Positions 1 through 8,784 of a stretch of DNA of 64,000 nucleotides are shown in pieces; the first letter of the stretch is position 1; each line of letters opens with the position of its first letter. The stretch covers positions 3,142 through 67,141 of the forward strand of contig JAYQTT010000014.1 of NCBI GenBank assembly GCA_038147495.1, given 5' to 3'. Below the pieces are notes generated by a model. The model had not been told where the DNA came from and did not search any database. It saw only the letters and a program-made list of their open reading frames with translations. The translations under genes were made by a program, and so were the position numbers. The stretch comes from MED-G116 sp038147495. GTDB lineage: Bacteria > Pseudomonadota > Alphaproteobacteria > Puniceispirillales > Puniceispirillaceae.

Positions 1-119
1 ACGGACTGAGCTGCATGGGCCGCCGGCCGGCATCGAGATCGTTGCGAAGTTCCGCGATATCGCCGATCCTCCGGGCGCGATCGAACCGGGTCGAACCCGT
101 ATCACCGCAGGAGCGCAAA

Positions 120-1129
120 ATGGCGGAAATCGTTCTGGGAATGGCGACGTCGCACGGCCCGATGCTGTCGACGCCGTGGGAGCAGTGGAACCAGCGCGTC
201 GCGGCAGACCGGCAGGCGAAGGGCCACCCCTTCCGGGGCGGCACCTACGGTTTCGACGAGCTCGTCACGATGCGCCGGACGGAAGGCCTCGGCGCCCAGA
301 TCACCCCCGACATGTGGAAGACCCGCGCGCAGGCCTGCGCGGACGCCATCGACGCGCTCGCCGCCAAGTACGCCGAGGTCGCGCCCGACGTGACCGTCAT
401 TGTCGGCAACGACCAGCGCGAGCTGTTCACCGAGGACAATTTCCCCGCGTTCTGCGTCTTCTGGGGCGCGACCATCGAGAACCGCCCGCGCACGGCCGAG
501 CAGGTCGCCGCGCTGCCGCCCGGAATCGCGATCTCCGAGCGCGGCCATGCCCCGCCCGAAGATGCGGTCTATCCGGGCTGCCCCGAGCTTGGCCGCCACA
601 TCATCGAGAGCCTGATCGACGAGGAATTCGACATCGCCGCTTCCTCCGTCTTGCCGGCGGGCTCCGGATACGTCAATTGCATCCCCCACGCCTACGGCAT
701 CATCTACCGCCAGATCATGAAGGACAGGCCGGCGCCGAGCGTGCCCGTCATCCTCAACACGTTCTTCCGCCGAACCAGCCGTCGGCCGCGCGCTGCTACG
801 ATTTCGGCGCGGCGCTCGGGCGGGCCATCGCGAGCTGGGATGCGTCGCTCCGCGTCGCCGTCTTCGCGTCGGGCGGGCTGAGCCATTTCGTCATCGACGA
901 GGATCTCGACCGCAAGGTGCTGAAGGCCCTGCGCGAGAACGACCGCGAGACGCTGGTATCGATCCCGGACGACCTCTACCAGTCCGGCACATCTGAGATC
1001 AAAAACTGGATCCCGGTATCGGCGGCGATGACCCAGGCGGGAAAGCGCTTCACCCTCGTCGATTATGTCCCCTGCTACCGCTCGGAAGCGGGAACCGGGA
1101 ACGCGATGGGCTTCGGCTACTGGGACTAA
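120..1129 (+). CDS. LigB-type class III extradiol ring-cleavage dioxygenase (frameshifted)
   Basis: The product resembles the catalytic subunit family of protocatechuate 4,5-dioxygenase, which opens a catechol-type ring next to the hydroxyls using non-haem iron. The start is the ATG at 120, preceded by a GGAG ribosome binding site; the early MATSHGP segment supplies a likely iron-ligand histidine. The frame breaks near 768, in the stretch encoding VILNTFF. The next frame continues with PPNQPSA and RCYDFG and ends with GNAMGFGYWD, as expected for the family. Adding one C to the C-run at 767-769 restores a single protein of about 336 residues. Base composition is much richer in G+C than anything after 3330, and the neighbouring genes are also aromatic-catabolism genes. 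The frameshift may be a sequencing error. The exact substrate cannot be told. Confidence 0.7.
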
Positions 1130-1151
1130 CCCCGGTCCGCGCGACCGGGGC

Positions 1152-2111
1152 TCAAACGTCCTCGGTCCGGAGCCATCCGAGCGAGCGCATCAGCGGCTCG
1201 TCCGTCATCACGAACAGCGTCGCGTCATCGGACGCCCGGTGAGATACCGGCCGCCACGCCGGCACCGCGATCATGTCGCCGCGCGTCCACGAAAAGGTCT
1301 CGCCGTCGATGGTGGTCTCGCCGGTTCCCTGCGCGGCGCACAGGATCTGGTTCGCCGTGGTCCGGAGTGGCCGCGTCGTCTCGCCCGGAACCGAGCCGCA
1401 TCATGCAGAGGCCGATCGCCGCGAGCGCGGATCGCCGAGCGCCACGCGCGTCCCGTAGCGCCCCTCGGGATCGGGCTTCGCCCGGTCGAGATCGGCCTGC
1501 ACGTCCTCCCAGCGGAAGATGAAGGGCGAGGACCGGGGCGTGGAGCGGACCGGTTCGTAGCCCTGCGGGTGGTGTTCGTAGAACATCGGCTCCAGCAGAT
1601 GGACGAGCGGCGCATCGAGGCAGTCCATCCAGTAACACATGCCGTCGGCCTCGCTGCCGTGGCCGTGCCAGCTCCAGTTGGGCGTGAGCAGCACGTCGTT
1701 CGGCTTCATTTCGAGGCGCTCGCCGTCGACGATGGTGTAGGCGCCTTCGCCCTCGAGGACGAACCGGAGCGCGTTCGGCGTATGGCGGTGGGAGCGCGCC
1801 TTCTCTCCCGGCAGGATCGCCTGGTAGGCGGCGATCATGGTGCGTACCGTCGCGTAGGTGTTGCCTTCGACCGGATTGAACAGGATCAGGTTGCGGCGCT
1901 CGGCGAACTCGGTATCGACCAGCCGTCCCGCCGCATCGAGCGCCGCGCGGCCCTCTTTCCACGACCACTTGAAGGGAACGAAGTTCTTACGGGGCGACGC
2001 CCACAGCGACGGCACCGGCTTCGCCCAGCCGCAGTTGATGCTGAGCGGCGCGAGCGCCTCGTAGAGGCTTTCGAGCGTCTCGGTGTCCGCGAGCTTCGAT
2101 AGCGCGACCAT
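1152..2111 (-). CDS. Cupin gentisate 1,2-dioxygenase-like protein (frameshifted)
   Basis: This is a bicupin dioxygenase of the gentisate 1,2-dioxygenase / 1-hydroxy-2-naphthoate dioxygenase type, which would cleave a para-dihydroxylated ring with Fe(II). The first 230 residues are intact. The N-terminal cupin carries the metal-binding pattern SHRHTPNALRFVLEGEG with GDxLLTPNWSWHGHG further on. The frame is lost near 1400-1410. The remaining C-terminal cupin can be read through two compensating shifts (segments TTANQILCAAQGTG, TFSWTRGDMIAVPAWRP, MTDEPLMRSLGW) to a TGA at 1152-1154. The full product would be about 318-320 residues, a little short of the family's usual 340-370. It lies on the opposite strand to the LigB-type gene and, like it, is GC-rich and damaged. 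Family assignment is good; substrate is open. Confidence 0.7.
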
Positions 2112-2173
2112 CGCCCTCTCCTATCGGTTTTGCCGCAGTTTAGGCGCTCACGCGGCGCCGCGCACGCAGTCGA

Positions 2174-3329
2174 TCACGGATTTCGATCGGTTGGGGCCGC
2201 ATCGCCGCGCCACGCGACATGCCCGTCGGGCCGGACGAGGACGAGCGCGCGTTCGTAGGCTCGGACGATCTCCGGCTAGCCGATGCTCTCGACCGCAAGC
2301 GGAAGCCCGGCCCGTGCGGCAGCCGCCTCCAGCGCACTTGTATCGGATACGTCCGCGCCGAGCCGGAGCAGCACGAAGCCCCGGCCGATGAGATCGAGGG
2401 TCGAGGTGCCGTCGGCCCGCCAAACGTGGGGCGCGCGCGATCCGGGCCGCGTGGTCTGCACGTAGACGGAGGGATCTAGGCTCGGCGGCGGCGTGCCGTC
2501 CGGCACGCAGATCGGCGAGTTCTCGTAGAAATAGCCGAGATGGACGCCGAGCGTCCGCCACTCGCGCTGCATCGCTTCGGCAAGGTCGCGGCCGACCTTT
2601 TCCCGTAGTGCGGCGGCGGCAGGCGTCGGATCGAGCAGCTCCGGTGCGCCGGCGGCGACAGCATGCGGCCGAGATTGCCGCTCGCCTCGGTCACGTTGCG
2701 AAGCGCCACGGGATGGCGTTCGGCGGTGTAGCTGCCGAGCAGCGCGCCGCCGCCCCACCCCTGCTGGACCGCGGTCATTTTCCACGACAGGTCGACCGCG
2801 TCGCCGACGCCGGTGTTCATGCCGAAGCCGCCTGTGGGCGACATCGCATGCGCTGAATCGCCGGCAAGAAAGACGTTTCCGCTCGCGAAGGCATCCGCAA
2901 CCAGTTCGCGCCGGGTCCACGGCATGACCGACAGGATCTCGTAGTCGAAATCGGCGCCGACGGCGCGGCGGATGGCGGCGTGCACCTCGGCCTCGTCGAG
3001 CGCCGTGCGTCCGTCTCCGCGCGGATGACCGACATGCGCCACTCGTCCCGCCCGTTGATGGCGACGATCGTCGCCCATGTTCCCTCCCGGGCCCGACGAA
3101 GATGAACCGGTAACCCGGCCGCTTGTCGTGGAGCGCTCTCGATTGCCGGCGCAGCGGAAGATGATGTTGGTCGTGTGTGTCAGCGCGGGATTGCCGCTCA
3201 TCGCGATCCCTGCCGCCCGCCGGATTCCGCTGTTCGCTCCGTCACAGGCGACAAGATATTCCGTGGCGATGCGGATCGTGTCGCCATGGTCGAGCCGCTC
3301 GACCTCGGCGACGACCCCGCCTCGACTGT
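2174..3329 (-). pseudogene. FAD-dependent aromatic monooxygenase, 5'-truncated and frameshifted
   Basis: This is a broken PHBH-fold flavoprotein hydroxylase of the PheA/TfdB/MhpA type, which would hydroxylate a phenolic ring using NAD(P)H and oxygen. Visible parts, in order, are the DG motif region YLVACDGANSGIRRAAGI near 3215-3270, the second FAD motif GNVFLAGDSAHAMSPTGGFGMNTG near 2810-2890, a VDLSWKM segment, and the C-terminal tail AYERALVLVRPDGHVAWRGD near 2195-2260. The N-terminal dinucleotide-binding GxGxxG half is absent because the sequence changes at about 3329. There are frameshifts near 3130, 3000 and 2650, and an in-frame TAG at 2276-2278 upstream of the natural TGA at 2174-2176. 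That is too much damage for a working gene, unless the segment is simply poor sequence. Confidence 0.65.
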
Positions 3330-3334
3330 TGGGG
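3322..3334. other. Composition and synteny breakpoint (probable chimeric join)
   Basis: To the left of this point the minus strand reads the middle of an FAD monooxygenase. To the right the plus strand reads the middle of a methyltransferase, starting inside its SAM-binding motif (W-G-G-F). Neither gene has its other half here. G+C falls from roughly 70% to roughly 50% in lines counted by eye on either side. No transposase, tRNA or repeat marks the border. Confidence 0.7.
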
Positions 3335-3950
3335 CGGTTTTGCCAGATATGTCACCTCGACAATCGGCGCGCGGGTCACCGGCATCACCATTTCAAAAGA
3401 GCAATATGAATTCGCCCAAAAGAGCCTTTTCGAAGCGGGGCTGAATGAAAAAGCGGATTTGCGGCTGATTGATTACCGCGATCTGCAGGGCAGTTTTGAT
3501 AAAATCGTTTCCATTGAAATGTTTGAGGCTGTTGGTGAAGCCTATTGGCCAACATATTTTGATCGTGTCGCGCATCTATTGAAAAAGGGTGGGCGCGCGG
3601 CGATCCAGTCAATCACCATCGATCATTCGGCCTTCGATACCTACAAGCGCGACCCAGATTTCATCCAGCGATATATCTTCCCGGGAGGCATGTTGCCATC
3701 GCTTCCGGTTCTTGAAGCACCGCTAAGCAAGGCTGGTCTGACGCTGGTAAAGGAAACCGGCTATGGGTTGCATTATGCAAAGACACTTGCTGAATGGCGG
3801 GAGCGGTTTAACGCCGCCTGGCCGGAACTGGCCGAGGGGCGTTTTGATACGCGGTTCAAGCGTATGTGGGAACTCTATCTCGCCTATTGCGAGGGCGGCT
3901 TTCGCGGCGGCATGATTGATGTCAAACAAATGCTGCTGATGCATAAATAG
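3330..3950 (+). CDS. Cyclopropane-fatty-acyl-phospholipid synthase family methyltransferase, 3' part only
   Basis: This is the C-terminal half of a SAM-dependent methyltransferase acting on unsaturated fatty acyl chains of membrane phospholipids. The sequence begins inside motif I, where family members have GCGWGG; here only CWGGFARYV is left. It continues with SKEQYEFAQ, the conserved ExFEAVGExYWPTYF segment, GRAAIQSITI, the FPGGMLPS loop and the C-terminal YCEGGFRGGMIDVKQM signature. About 206 of an expected 400 residues remain. The neighbours DUF3833, an NTF2-like protein and a short-chain dehydrogenase suggest the singlet-oxygen-responsive methyltransferase group (UfaM-like, furan fatty acid formation in Rhodobacter) rather than the Cfa of stationary-phase enterobacteria. 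That narrower role is inferred from context. Confidence 0.8.
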   Translation, partial: WGGFARYVTSTIGARVTGITISKEQYEFAQKSLFEAGLNEKADLRLIDYRDLQGSFDKIVSIEMFEAVGEAYWPTYFDRVAHLLKKGGRAAIQSITIDHSAFDTYKRDPDFIQRYIFPGGMLPSLPVLEAPLSKAGLTLVKETGYGLHYAKTLAEWRERFNAAWPELAEGRFDTRFKRMWELYLAYCEGGFRGGMIDVKQMLLMHK

Positions 3951-3959
3951 GAACTGGCA

Positions 3960-4421
3960 ATGCAGGATGCCTTTGTACCGCCCGTTTTTGAGCCAGAAAT
4001 TTATTTTGATCGTACCCTGAACGCGACTGGCGTTTTCATAGACCGTTTTGGAGATGTGCGGCGCCAATTTTCGGTCGTTGTTCGTGGCCATAAAACGGCG
4101 TCTGGCTTTGAGCTGGACGAGGCGTTTGTCTATGACGATGGCGAAACCGAAACGCGCCGCTGGGAAATTGTCAAAGAGACAGACGAACACTATCGCGGCA
4201 CATGTAATGATATTGTCGGGGTAGCCCGCGGTCGGCTTGTCGGTAACATGCTGGCGTGGCGTTACCGGATCAGGCTGGCCATGTTTGGTCGCAAGGTCAC
4301 GGTCGGTTTTGATGATGTCATGCTGTTGCAGTCGGATGATGTTCTGGTGAACCGGGCGATTGTCACAAAATGGGGCATAAAACTAGGCGAGGTGTTGATC
4401 ACCTTCCAGCCGGAGTCATAA
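3960..4421 (+). CDS. DUF3833 family protein
   Basis: This is a 153-residue protein matching the DUF3833 pattern: an N-terminal FEPEIYFDRTLNATGVFIDRFG segment, then a beta-rich body with tyrosine- and tryptophan-containing strands (RRWEIVKETDEHYRGT, LAWRYRI). The ATG at 3960 follows an AGGA ribosome binding site and lies 9 bases after the methyltransferase stop, so the two are almost certainly cotranscribed. Many DUF3833 proteins are lipoproteins; no lipobox or signal peptide is visible in this copy, so it may be cytoplasmic. Genes of this family commonly accompany CFA-synthase-like methyltransferases and short-chain dehydrogenases in alphaproteobacteria and gammaproteobacteria. The biochemical role is not known. 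Confidence 0.75.
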   Translation: MQDAFVPPVFEPEIYFDRTLNATGVFIDRFGDVRRQFSVVVRGHKTASGFELDEAFVYDDGETETRRWEIVKETDEHYRGTCNDIVGVARGRLVGNMLAWRYRIRLAMFGRKVTVGFDDVMLLQSDDVLVNRAIVTKWGIKLGEVLITFQPES

Positions 4422-4450
4422 GCACTAAAACCGGCTAGGCGGACGAATAT

Positions 4451-4921
4451 CTAGGCAACAGGTGCTTTGACCACAAATAGCCGAAGCAACCGCCTGACCA
4501 GCCAGCCGATAAAAGGCAGCCTCGCCAAAAGCTGACTGGCGCTGTCCCAATGATCGATATGTGCCGTGACAAGCCCCTGTTCATTTATATGGACCTCGCT
4601 CATACCGGCCAGATCGAGGTTGAGTGATGGCCGTCCCTTTGTGCGTGCCGTCATGCGCCAGCGGATATAGGCGATATGTGGGTTCCTGCCGGTTGAAATG
4701 GCAATGTCCGAGACGGTAAATATCGGGTCAATTGTCGTTTCAAACATATGGGTGAAGATCGCCCGAAACGCCGCCCGACCTCGTACATCATTGAAGGGAT
4801 CAACAAAGCGGACATCGTCGGCGACCAAGGCCACCAGCCGGTCCAGAGTTTTTGGCGTGAGGCTGGTAAACGCATCGACATAGGCATGTATGGCATCTGT
4901 TTGCGTCTGTTGGCGTGTCAT
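4451..4921 (-). CDS. NTF2-like / SnoaL-like domain protein
   Basis: This is a small alpha+beta-barrel protein of about 156 residues of the nuclear-transport-factor-2 / SnoaL fold. Typical features are the helix YVDAFTSLTPKTLDRL, the strand DDVRFVDPFNDVRGRAAF, and a C-terminal pattern VTAHIDHWDSAS. Members bind small hydrophobic ligands or act as isomerases or cyclases. The ATG at 4921 is preferred: it has an AGGGA 11 bases upstream and clears the stop of the dehydrogenase gene. A longer TTG-initiated form from 4987 would overlap that gene by 29 bases. It follows the dehydrogenase in the same direction, so the two probably form one transcript, facing the methyltransferase and DUF3833 genes. 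Function beyond the fold is unknown. Confidence 0.7.
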   Translation of the reverse strand: MTRQQTQTDAIHAYVDAFTSLTPKTLDRLVALVADDVRFVDPFNDVRGRAAFRAIFTHMFETTIDPIFTVSDIAISTGRNPHIAYIRWRMTARTKGRPSLNLDLAGMSEVHINEQGLVTAHIDHWDSASQLLARLPFIGWLVRRLLRLFVVKAPVA

Positions 4922-4958
4922 CGCGCGTGATCCCTGTGCCTTTTGTTGAGCCAAAACA

Positions 4959-5702
4959 TCATAGATATCCGGTCCGCTTTCCGACAATCTGAAAAAACCA
5001 TTTATGCGGCAAGTAACGAAGCCAGCTCATCCCGCGGGTGAAGGATTTAGGGAAATGCGGCATGAAAACATCGGTTTCCATACTGGCGATGATGTCTTGT
5101 GCTGCCTTGTCTGCACTCATCAGACCGGGCATCTCGAAATCATTGATTGCCGTTGCCTCGCTCTCAACAAATCCGGGGCAAATTACCTGTATCCGAATCC
5201 CTTTTGGGTGCAGATCAAAGTAAAGTGACTCGGCAAGCGAAATAAGGGCCGCCTTCGTTGGTCCATAGGCAGCTGATCGCGGCAGGCCACGCCATCCGGC
5301 AACCGAGGCAATGATCACGATATGGCCACGGCCATTCTTGATCATCGCCGGAACAAGCGCGGCAAGGGCATTGACGACCCCCATATAATTGACGTCCATA
5401 TGTTGTGCATAAATTGCGGGATCAATCCTGCTGCCGTCCTGCGGCTGGTACATGCCGGCATTCAGGATAGCCACATCAACCGGCCCTTGATTTGTGACTG
5501 CCGCATTGATGTTGGCGGCGAGGGATGCGCTGTCTGTGACATCACAGGTCAAGCCATGGAAATTTTCATGATTCTGGCTTGTTTCTGCCAGCCGATCGGT
5601 ACGTCTGGCGACACCGCTCACATGATGCTCGCCAGTGCATAGCTGTTTGACAAGGGCGGCGCCAATTCCCGAAGTCACGCCTGTTATAAAATAATGCGCC
5701 AT
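4959..5702 (-). CDS. Short-chain dehydrogenase/reductase (SDR)
   Basis: This is a classical SDR of 247 residues that would oxidise or reduce a hydroxyl/keto group with NAD(P). It shows the cofactor motif TGVTSGIG at residues 7-14 and NAG at 81-83. The catalytic Ser133 is followed by Tyr146 and Lys150 in YGPTK. A positively charged ARRTDRL after the second strand suggests NADP preference. The C-terminus (MSWLRYLPHKWFFQIVGKR) may touch membrane. It heads a two-gene unit with the NTF2-like gene. The convergent methyltransferase/DUF3833 pair next door points to lipid or fatty-acid modification, probably under stress control, but no substrate can be assigned. Confidence 0.85.
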   Translation of the reverse strand: MAHYFITGVTSGIGAALVKQLCTGEHHVSGVARRTDRLAETSQNHENFHGLTCDVTDSASLAANINAAVTNQGPVDVAILNAGMYQPQDGSRIDPAIYAQHMDVNYMGVVNALAALVPAMIKNGRGHIVIIASVAGWRGLPRSAAYGPTKAALISLAESLYFDLHPKGIRIQVICPGFVESEATAINDFEMPGLMSADKAAQDIIASMETDVFMPHFPKSFTRGMSWLRYLPHKWFFQIVGKRTGYL

Positions 5703-6020
5703 TATTCATCAGCCCCGATCACATTGAACGCTTTTCGCCTGTGTTGACTGGTATTTGGGCATTTTACGGCTGAATGTGAAGGGGGTGTATCGGGTTGTTG
5801 TCGCTGGCGACGGTCTGTAGTAACCTCTTTTTGCGACATGTTGTCGGCTAGGCGTCATTGACGCTGCAGTTATCTCTTTTTCCATTATCTTTCTTTTGTT
5901 TCCCGGCCATGTGGCAGAACCAGTGTGAACTGGGGTGTTCACTCATGTGTCTTGATTTGTAGTTTTTCCTAAACGCCCCCGATCGCACAGCGATTACGCA
6001 TGTGACGAAAGGAACGCATC
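5703..6020. other. Divergent intergenic region, no gene seen
   Basis: These 318 bases separate the SDR gene (reverse) from the symporter gene (forward) and must hold both promoters. An 18-base inverted repeat, GTGAAC-6-GTTCAC, lies at 5925-5942. A shorter one, ATCGC-ACA-GCGAT, lies at 5982-5994 just before the symporter ribosome binding site. Either could be an operator or a leader hairpin. No convincing coding frame, tRNA or terminator was found. Confidence 0.4.
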
Positions 6021-7395
6021 ATGGAAACCATCACTAATTTGGTCAGCGAATTGAATAGTCTTGTCTGGGGGCCGCCAATGCTTGTTGCCATTCTTGGCAC
6101 CGGCCTATTCCTGACCGCCGGCTTGAGGCTATTGACGGTAAGAAAAATTCCATTTGGTTTTTCACTTCTTTGGAAAGGGCGTATTCCCGGCGATGCCGCT
6201 GGCGAGATCAGCCCCTTCAACGCTCTCATGACATCTCTGTCGGCAACTATCGGAACCGGTAATATTGCCGGTGTCGCAACCGCTATTATTGCCGGTGGGC
6301 CGGGCGCAATCTTCTGGATGTGGATGACAGCGCTTGTTGGTATGGCAACAAAATACGCCGAGGCGGTCTGTGCAGTGAAATTCCGCGAGCAGGACGAAAA
6401 TGGCAATTTTGTTGGCGGCCCTATGTATTACATCCAGAACGGGCTTGGTGAAAATTGAAGTGGCTTGCCTATACCTTGCCATCTTCGCAATGATCGCCGG
6501 ATTTGGTATTGGCAATATGGTTCAGTCTCAGGAAGTCGCTGGCGCCATGAATGAAGCTTTTGACGTTGGCCATTGGGTTACTGGTGGCACGTTGGCAATT
6601 TTGGCAGCGGCAGTGCTGCTCGGCGGCATCAAACGAATTTCAACTGTTGCCGGTAAACTGGTTCCCAGCATGGCGGCCCTTTACGTGATCGCAGCACTGA
6701 TTGTTATCGCGGTGAATATTGAAATGGTGCCTGCCGCCTTTGCGATGATCTTCAAATATGCCTTTACCCCGCATGCGATCACCGGTGGTGCCATCTGGGC
6801 GGCCATTCGTTTCGGTGTGGCCCGCGGTATCTTCTCGAATGAAGCGGGTCTTGGCTCGGCGCCAATCGCTCATGCGGCGGCGCAAACCAAAGGTCCGGTA
6901 AGCCAGGGTCTTGTTGCCATGCTTGGCACCTTCATCGACACGATTGTCGTGTGTACGTTCACCGGCGTTGCCATCTTGTGCACACTCGGTTGGGACGTTG
7001 TCGACCAGCGTGGTTCAGCCCTGACAGCTTATGCCTTTGAACAGGCCTTTAACGGGGGTGCAAGCGTCATTGCAATTGCGATTGCGGTGTTTGCCTTCAC
7101 CACCATCCTTGGCTGGCGCTATTATTCAGAAAGAGCGGCACAATATGTCTTTGGCACAAAGATTGTCATGCCGTTCCGGATTGTCTGGTGTGTGGCGATT
7201 ATCTTTGGTGCAGTGGTCGCCGAGTCGGGGGCCGTGGCAACCGGCACGCGGTTTGTCTGGTTATTGTCTGATACGCTGAACGCGATGATGGCGATACCAA
7301 ACCTGATCGCGCTGTTGGCACTGTCGCCGATTATTTTCAAAGTCACGCAAGAGTTCTTTGATACAAGGGGCAAATCCGAGAAAAATCCGTTCTAG
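6021..7395 (+). CDS. Sodium:alanine/glycine symporter (AGCS family), frameshifted
   Basis: This is an inner-membrane sodium- or proton-coupled importer for alanine or glycine. The frame opened at 6021 (AAAGGAA ribosome binding site) encodes the family start with LTVRKIPFGF, the signature SPFNALMTSLSATIGTGNIAGVA and GGPMYYIQNGLG. It stops at a TGA near 6456-6458. The frame then continues one base over with FAMIAGFGIGNMVQ, the conserved ARGIFSNEAGLGSAPIAHAAA segment, TTILGWRYYSERA and a C-terminal LIALLALSPIIF. The two parts together give about 457 residues, the usual family length. Inserting one base near 6456 and another near 6470 gives a smooth GENWKWLAY junction. A consensus error is more likely than real inactivation. 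A clean terminator follows. Confidence 0.85.
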
Positions 7396-7420
7396 GTGAA
7401 CGCCACAGATAAAACGAAGA

Positions 7421-7449
7421 AGGGCCGGATAAATACCGGCCCTTTTTTC
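7421..7449 (+). terminator. Rho-independent terminator after the symporter gene
   Basis: A perfect stem, AGGGCCGG paired with CCGGCCCT around a 7-base loop, is followed directly by six T residues. It lies 25 bases past the symporter stop codon. Confidence 0.9.
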
Positions 7450-7538
7450 TTGGCAAATGCGCTGGGGAGGGCCAAGTTGCTTGTAGCATTTATCGAGGGC
7501 TGATGTTTTACGATCTGCCCATTTGACATAGGTATCCC

Positions 7539-8615
7539 ATGCGCCAACCAAGACAGACATTGCCCCTTATCAGTGATGAGCCGCTAATTGTCTCGGTACG
7601 CCGGTCCGGGATTGAGGAAAGCGTCCATGCCGTTGATATCGCCCTTGTAGACGGTGATGGGCAGGTGCTTTTGGGGCTTGGTGATGTGGAGAGGGCCATC
7701 TTCCCACGATCTGCAATGAAGCCGCTGCAAGCCATTGCTTTAGTTGAGAAAATAAATTCACTCGCCGATAAATTCTATCTTCAGCCGGATGAGTTGTCGT
7801 TGATCTGCGCGAGCCACAATGGGCAGATCATGCATGTGGAAAAGGCGCGTGAATTGTTGCACCGTTTTGGCCTTGACGAGGGCATGCTGGCATGTGGCCC
7901 GCACTGGTCAACCGATGAGACCGTGATGGTCGAGCAGGTGCGCGCGCATGACAGACCAAGTCATATTCACAATAATTGCAGTGGCAAACATAGCGGCATG
8001 CTGGTTCTGGCATCGCTTCTTGGTGTACCAGTGAGTGGCTACGAAAAGATTACCCATCCTGTACAGCAGCAGATTCTCGGCACATTGGAGGCCATGACCG
8101 GGGTCGATCTTCTGCATTATGGCCATGGCGTTGATGGGTGTGGTGCGCCTGCGCTCGTAGGCCCGCTTGGTAACTGGGCGCGGGGCTTTGCCTTGTTTGC
8201 CGGTGGCGGAGAAATCCCCGAAAGCCGTGCCATGGCGTGTGCGATGCTGCGTGATGGAATCGCCGCCGCTCCGCAGCTGATAGCCGGTGACAGGCGGTTA
8301 TGCTCTGCATTGGCGGCGGCAATGGGAAATGTGATCACGGCGAAAGTGGGGGCAGAGGGGGTTTATGGCTGTGCGTTTCACGAGCTTGGCCTCGGCCTGA
8401 TGATGAAAGCCCGTGATGGTCATAATCGCGCCGTTGAGGTTGCGCTTGGGGCGGTCATCAACACCCTTGGATATGAGATTCCGGAAACCTTGCGGCCATA
8501 TTTTGCGCCATCACTGGTTAACCGCGCCCGGCAAATTGTTGGCGACATCACCATCCGCGGTGCGCTCCCGCCAGCGTTTGATACCGCCAATAGGCTGGTT
8601 GATCAAAGCCGGTGA
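7539..8615 (+). CDS. Rhizobial-type (zinc-dependent) L-asparaginase
   Basis: The product hydrolyses L-asparagine to aspartate and ammonia. It belongs to the ReAII-like family, unrelated to E. coli AnsA/AnsB. The paired catalytic serine/lysine appear as RSAMKP (Ser58, Lys61). The zinc ligands are in NNCSGKHSG (Cys147, Lys150) and DGCGAP (Cys201), with the 54-residue Cys-Cys spacing known for the Rhizobium etli enzyme. Length is 358 residues, normal for the family. The gene stands alone between the upstream terminator and the B12 riboswitch region. An adjacent amino-acid symporter suggests a role in amino-acid nitrogen use, which is inference only. Confidence 0.88.
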   Translation: MRQPRQTLPLISDEPLIVSVRRSGIEESVHAVDIALVDGDGQVLLGLGDVERAIFPRSAMKPLQAIALVEKINSLADKFYLQPDELSLICASHNGQIMHVEKARELLHRFGLDEGMLACGPHWSTDETVMVEQVRAHDRPSHIHNNCSGKHSGMLVLASLLGVPVSGYEKITHPVQQQILGTLEAMTGVDLLHYGHGVDGCGAPALVGPLGNWARGFALFAGGGEIPESRAMACAMLRDGIAAAPQLIAGDRRLCSALAAAMGNVITAKVGAEGVYGCAFHELGLGLMMKARDGHNRAVEVALGAVINTLGYEIPETLRPYFAPSLVNRARQIVGDITIRGALPPAFDTANRLVDQSR

Positions 8616-8784
8616 TCTCGGATCTGGCGTTGTGGCGCCGCGGCCTGTCTGGCGCTTTGAAAGACGGTTGTGCCACAATATGGCGTGGCTGGACAAATCG
8701 ATGACGCAATTGGTTGACAGCATGCCGCATTTCATGACAACACTGAAGCCACGTAGAAGGTGGCTGTGGGGCAAAGCCCCATGC
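8616..8784. other. Upstream part of hupE leader region
   Basis: No gene is seen here. A TTGACA lies at 8713-8718 and could be a -35 element, but no good -10 is paired with it. A small hairpin (AGCCAC/GTGGCT around 8748-8766) and a GGGGC/GCCCC hairpin immediately precede the riboswitch; both could be part of the leader RNA. Confidence 0.3.

Noticed and set aside
1..119. Possible 3' end of another gene before the LigB-type dioxygenase
   Set aside because: A forward frame is open from base 2, but it runs on into the dioxygenase region out of frame and shows no recognisable motif.
1065..2102. Long forward frame across the cupin gene
   Set aside because: It is the antisense shadow of the gentisate-dioxygenase-like gene in GC-rich DNA. 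The reverse strand carries clear cupin motifs.
3177..3329. Upstream extension of the methyltransferase frame to 3177
   Set aside because: This stretch is the antisense of the FAD monooxygenase and has no similarity to the methyltransferase N-terminus. It is open only because of GC-rich composition.
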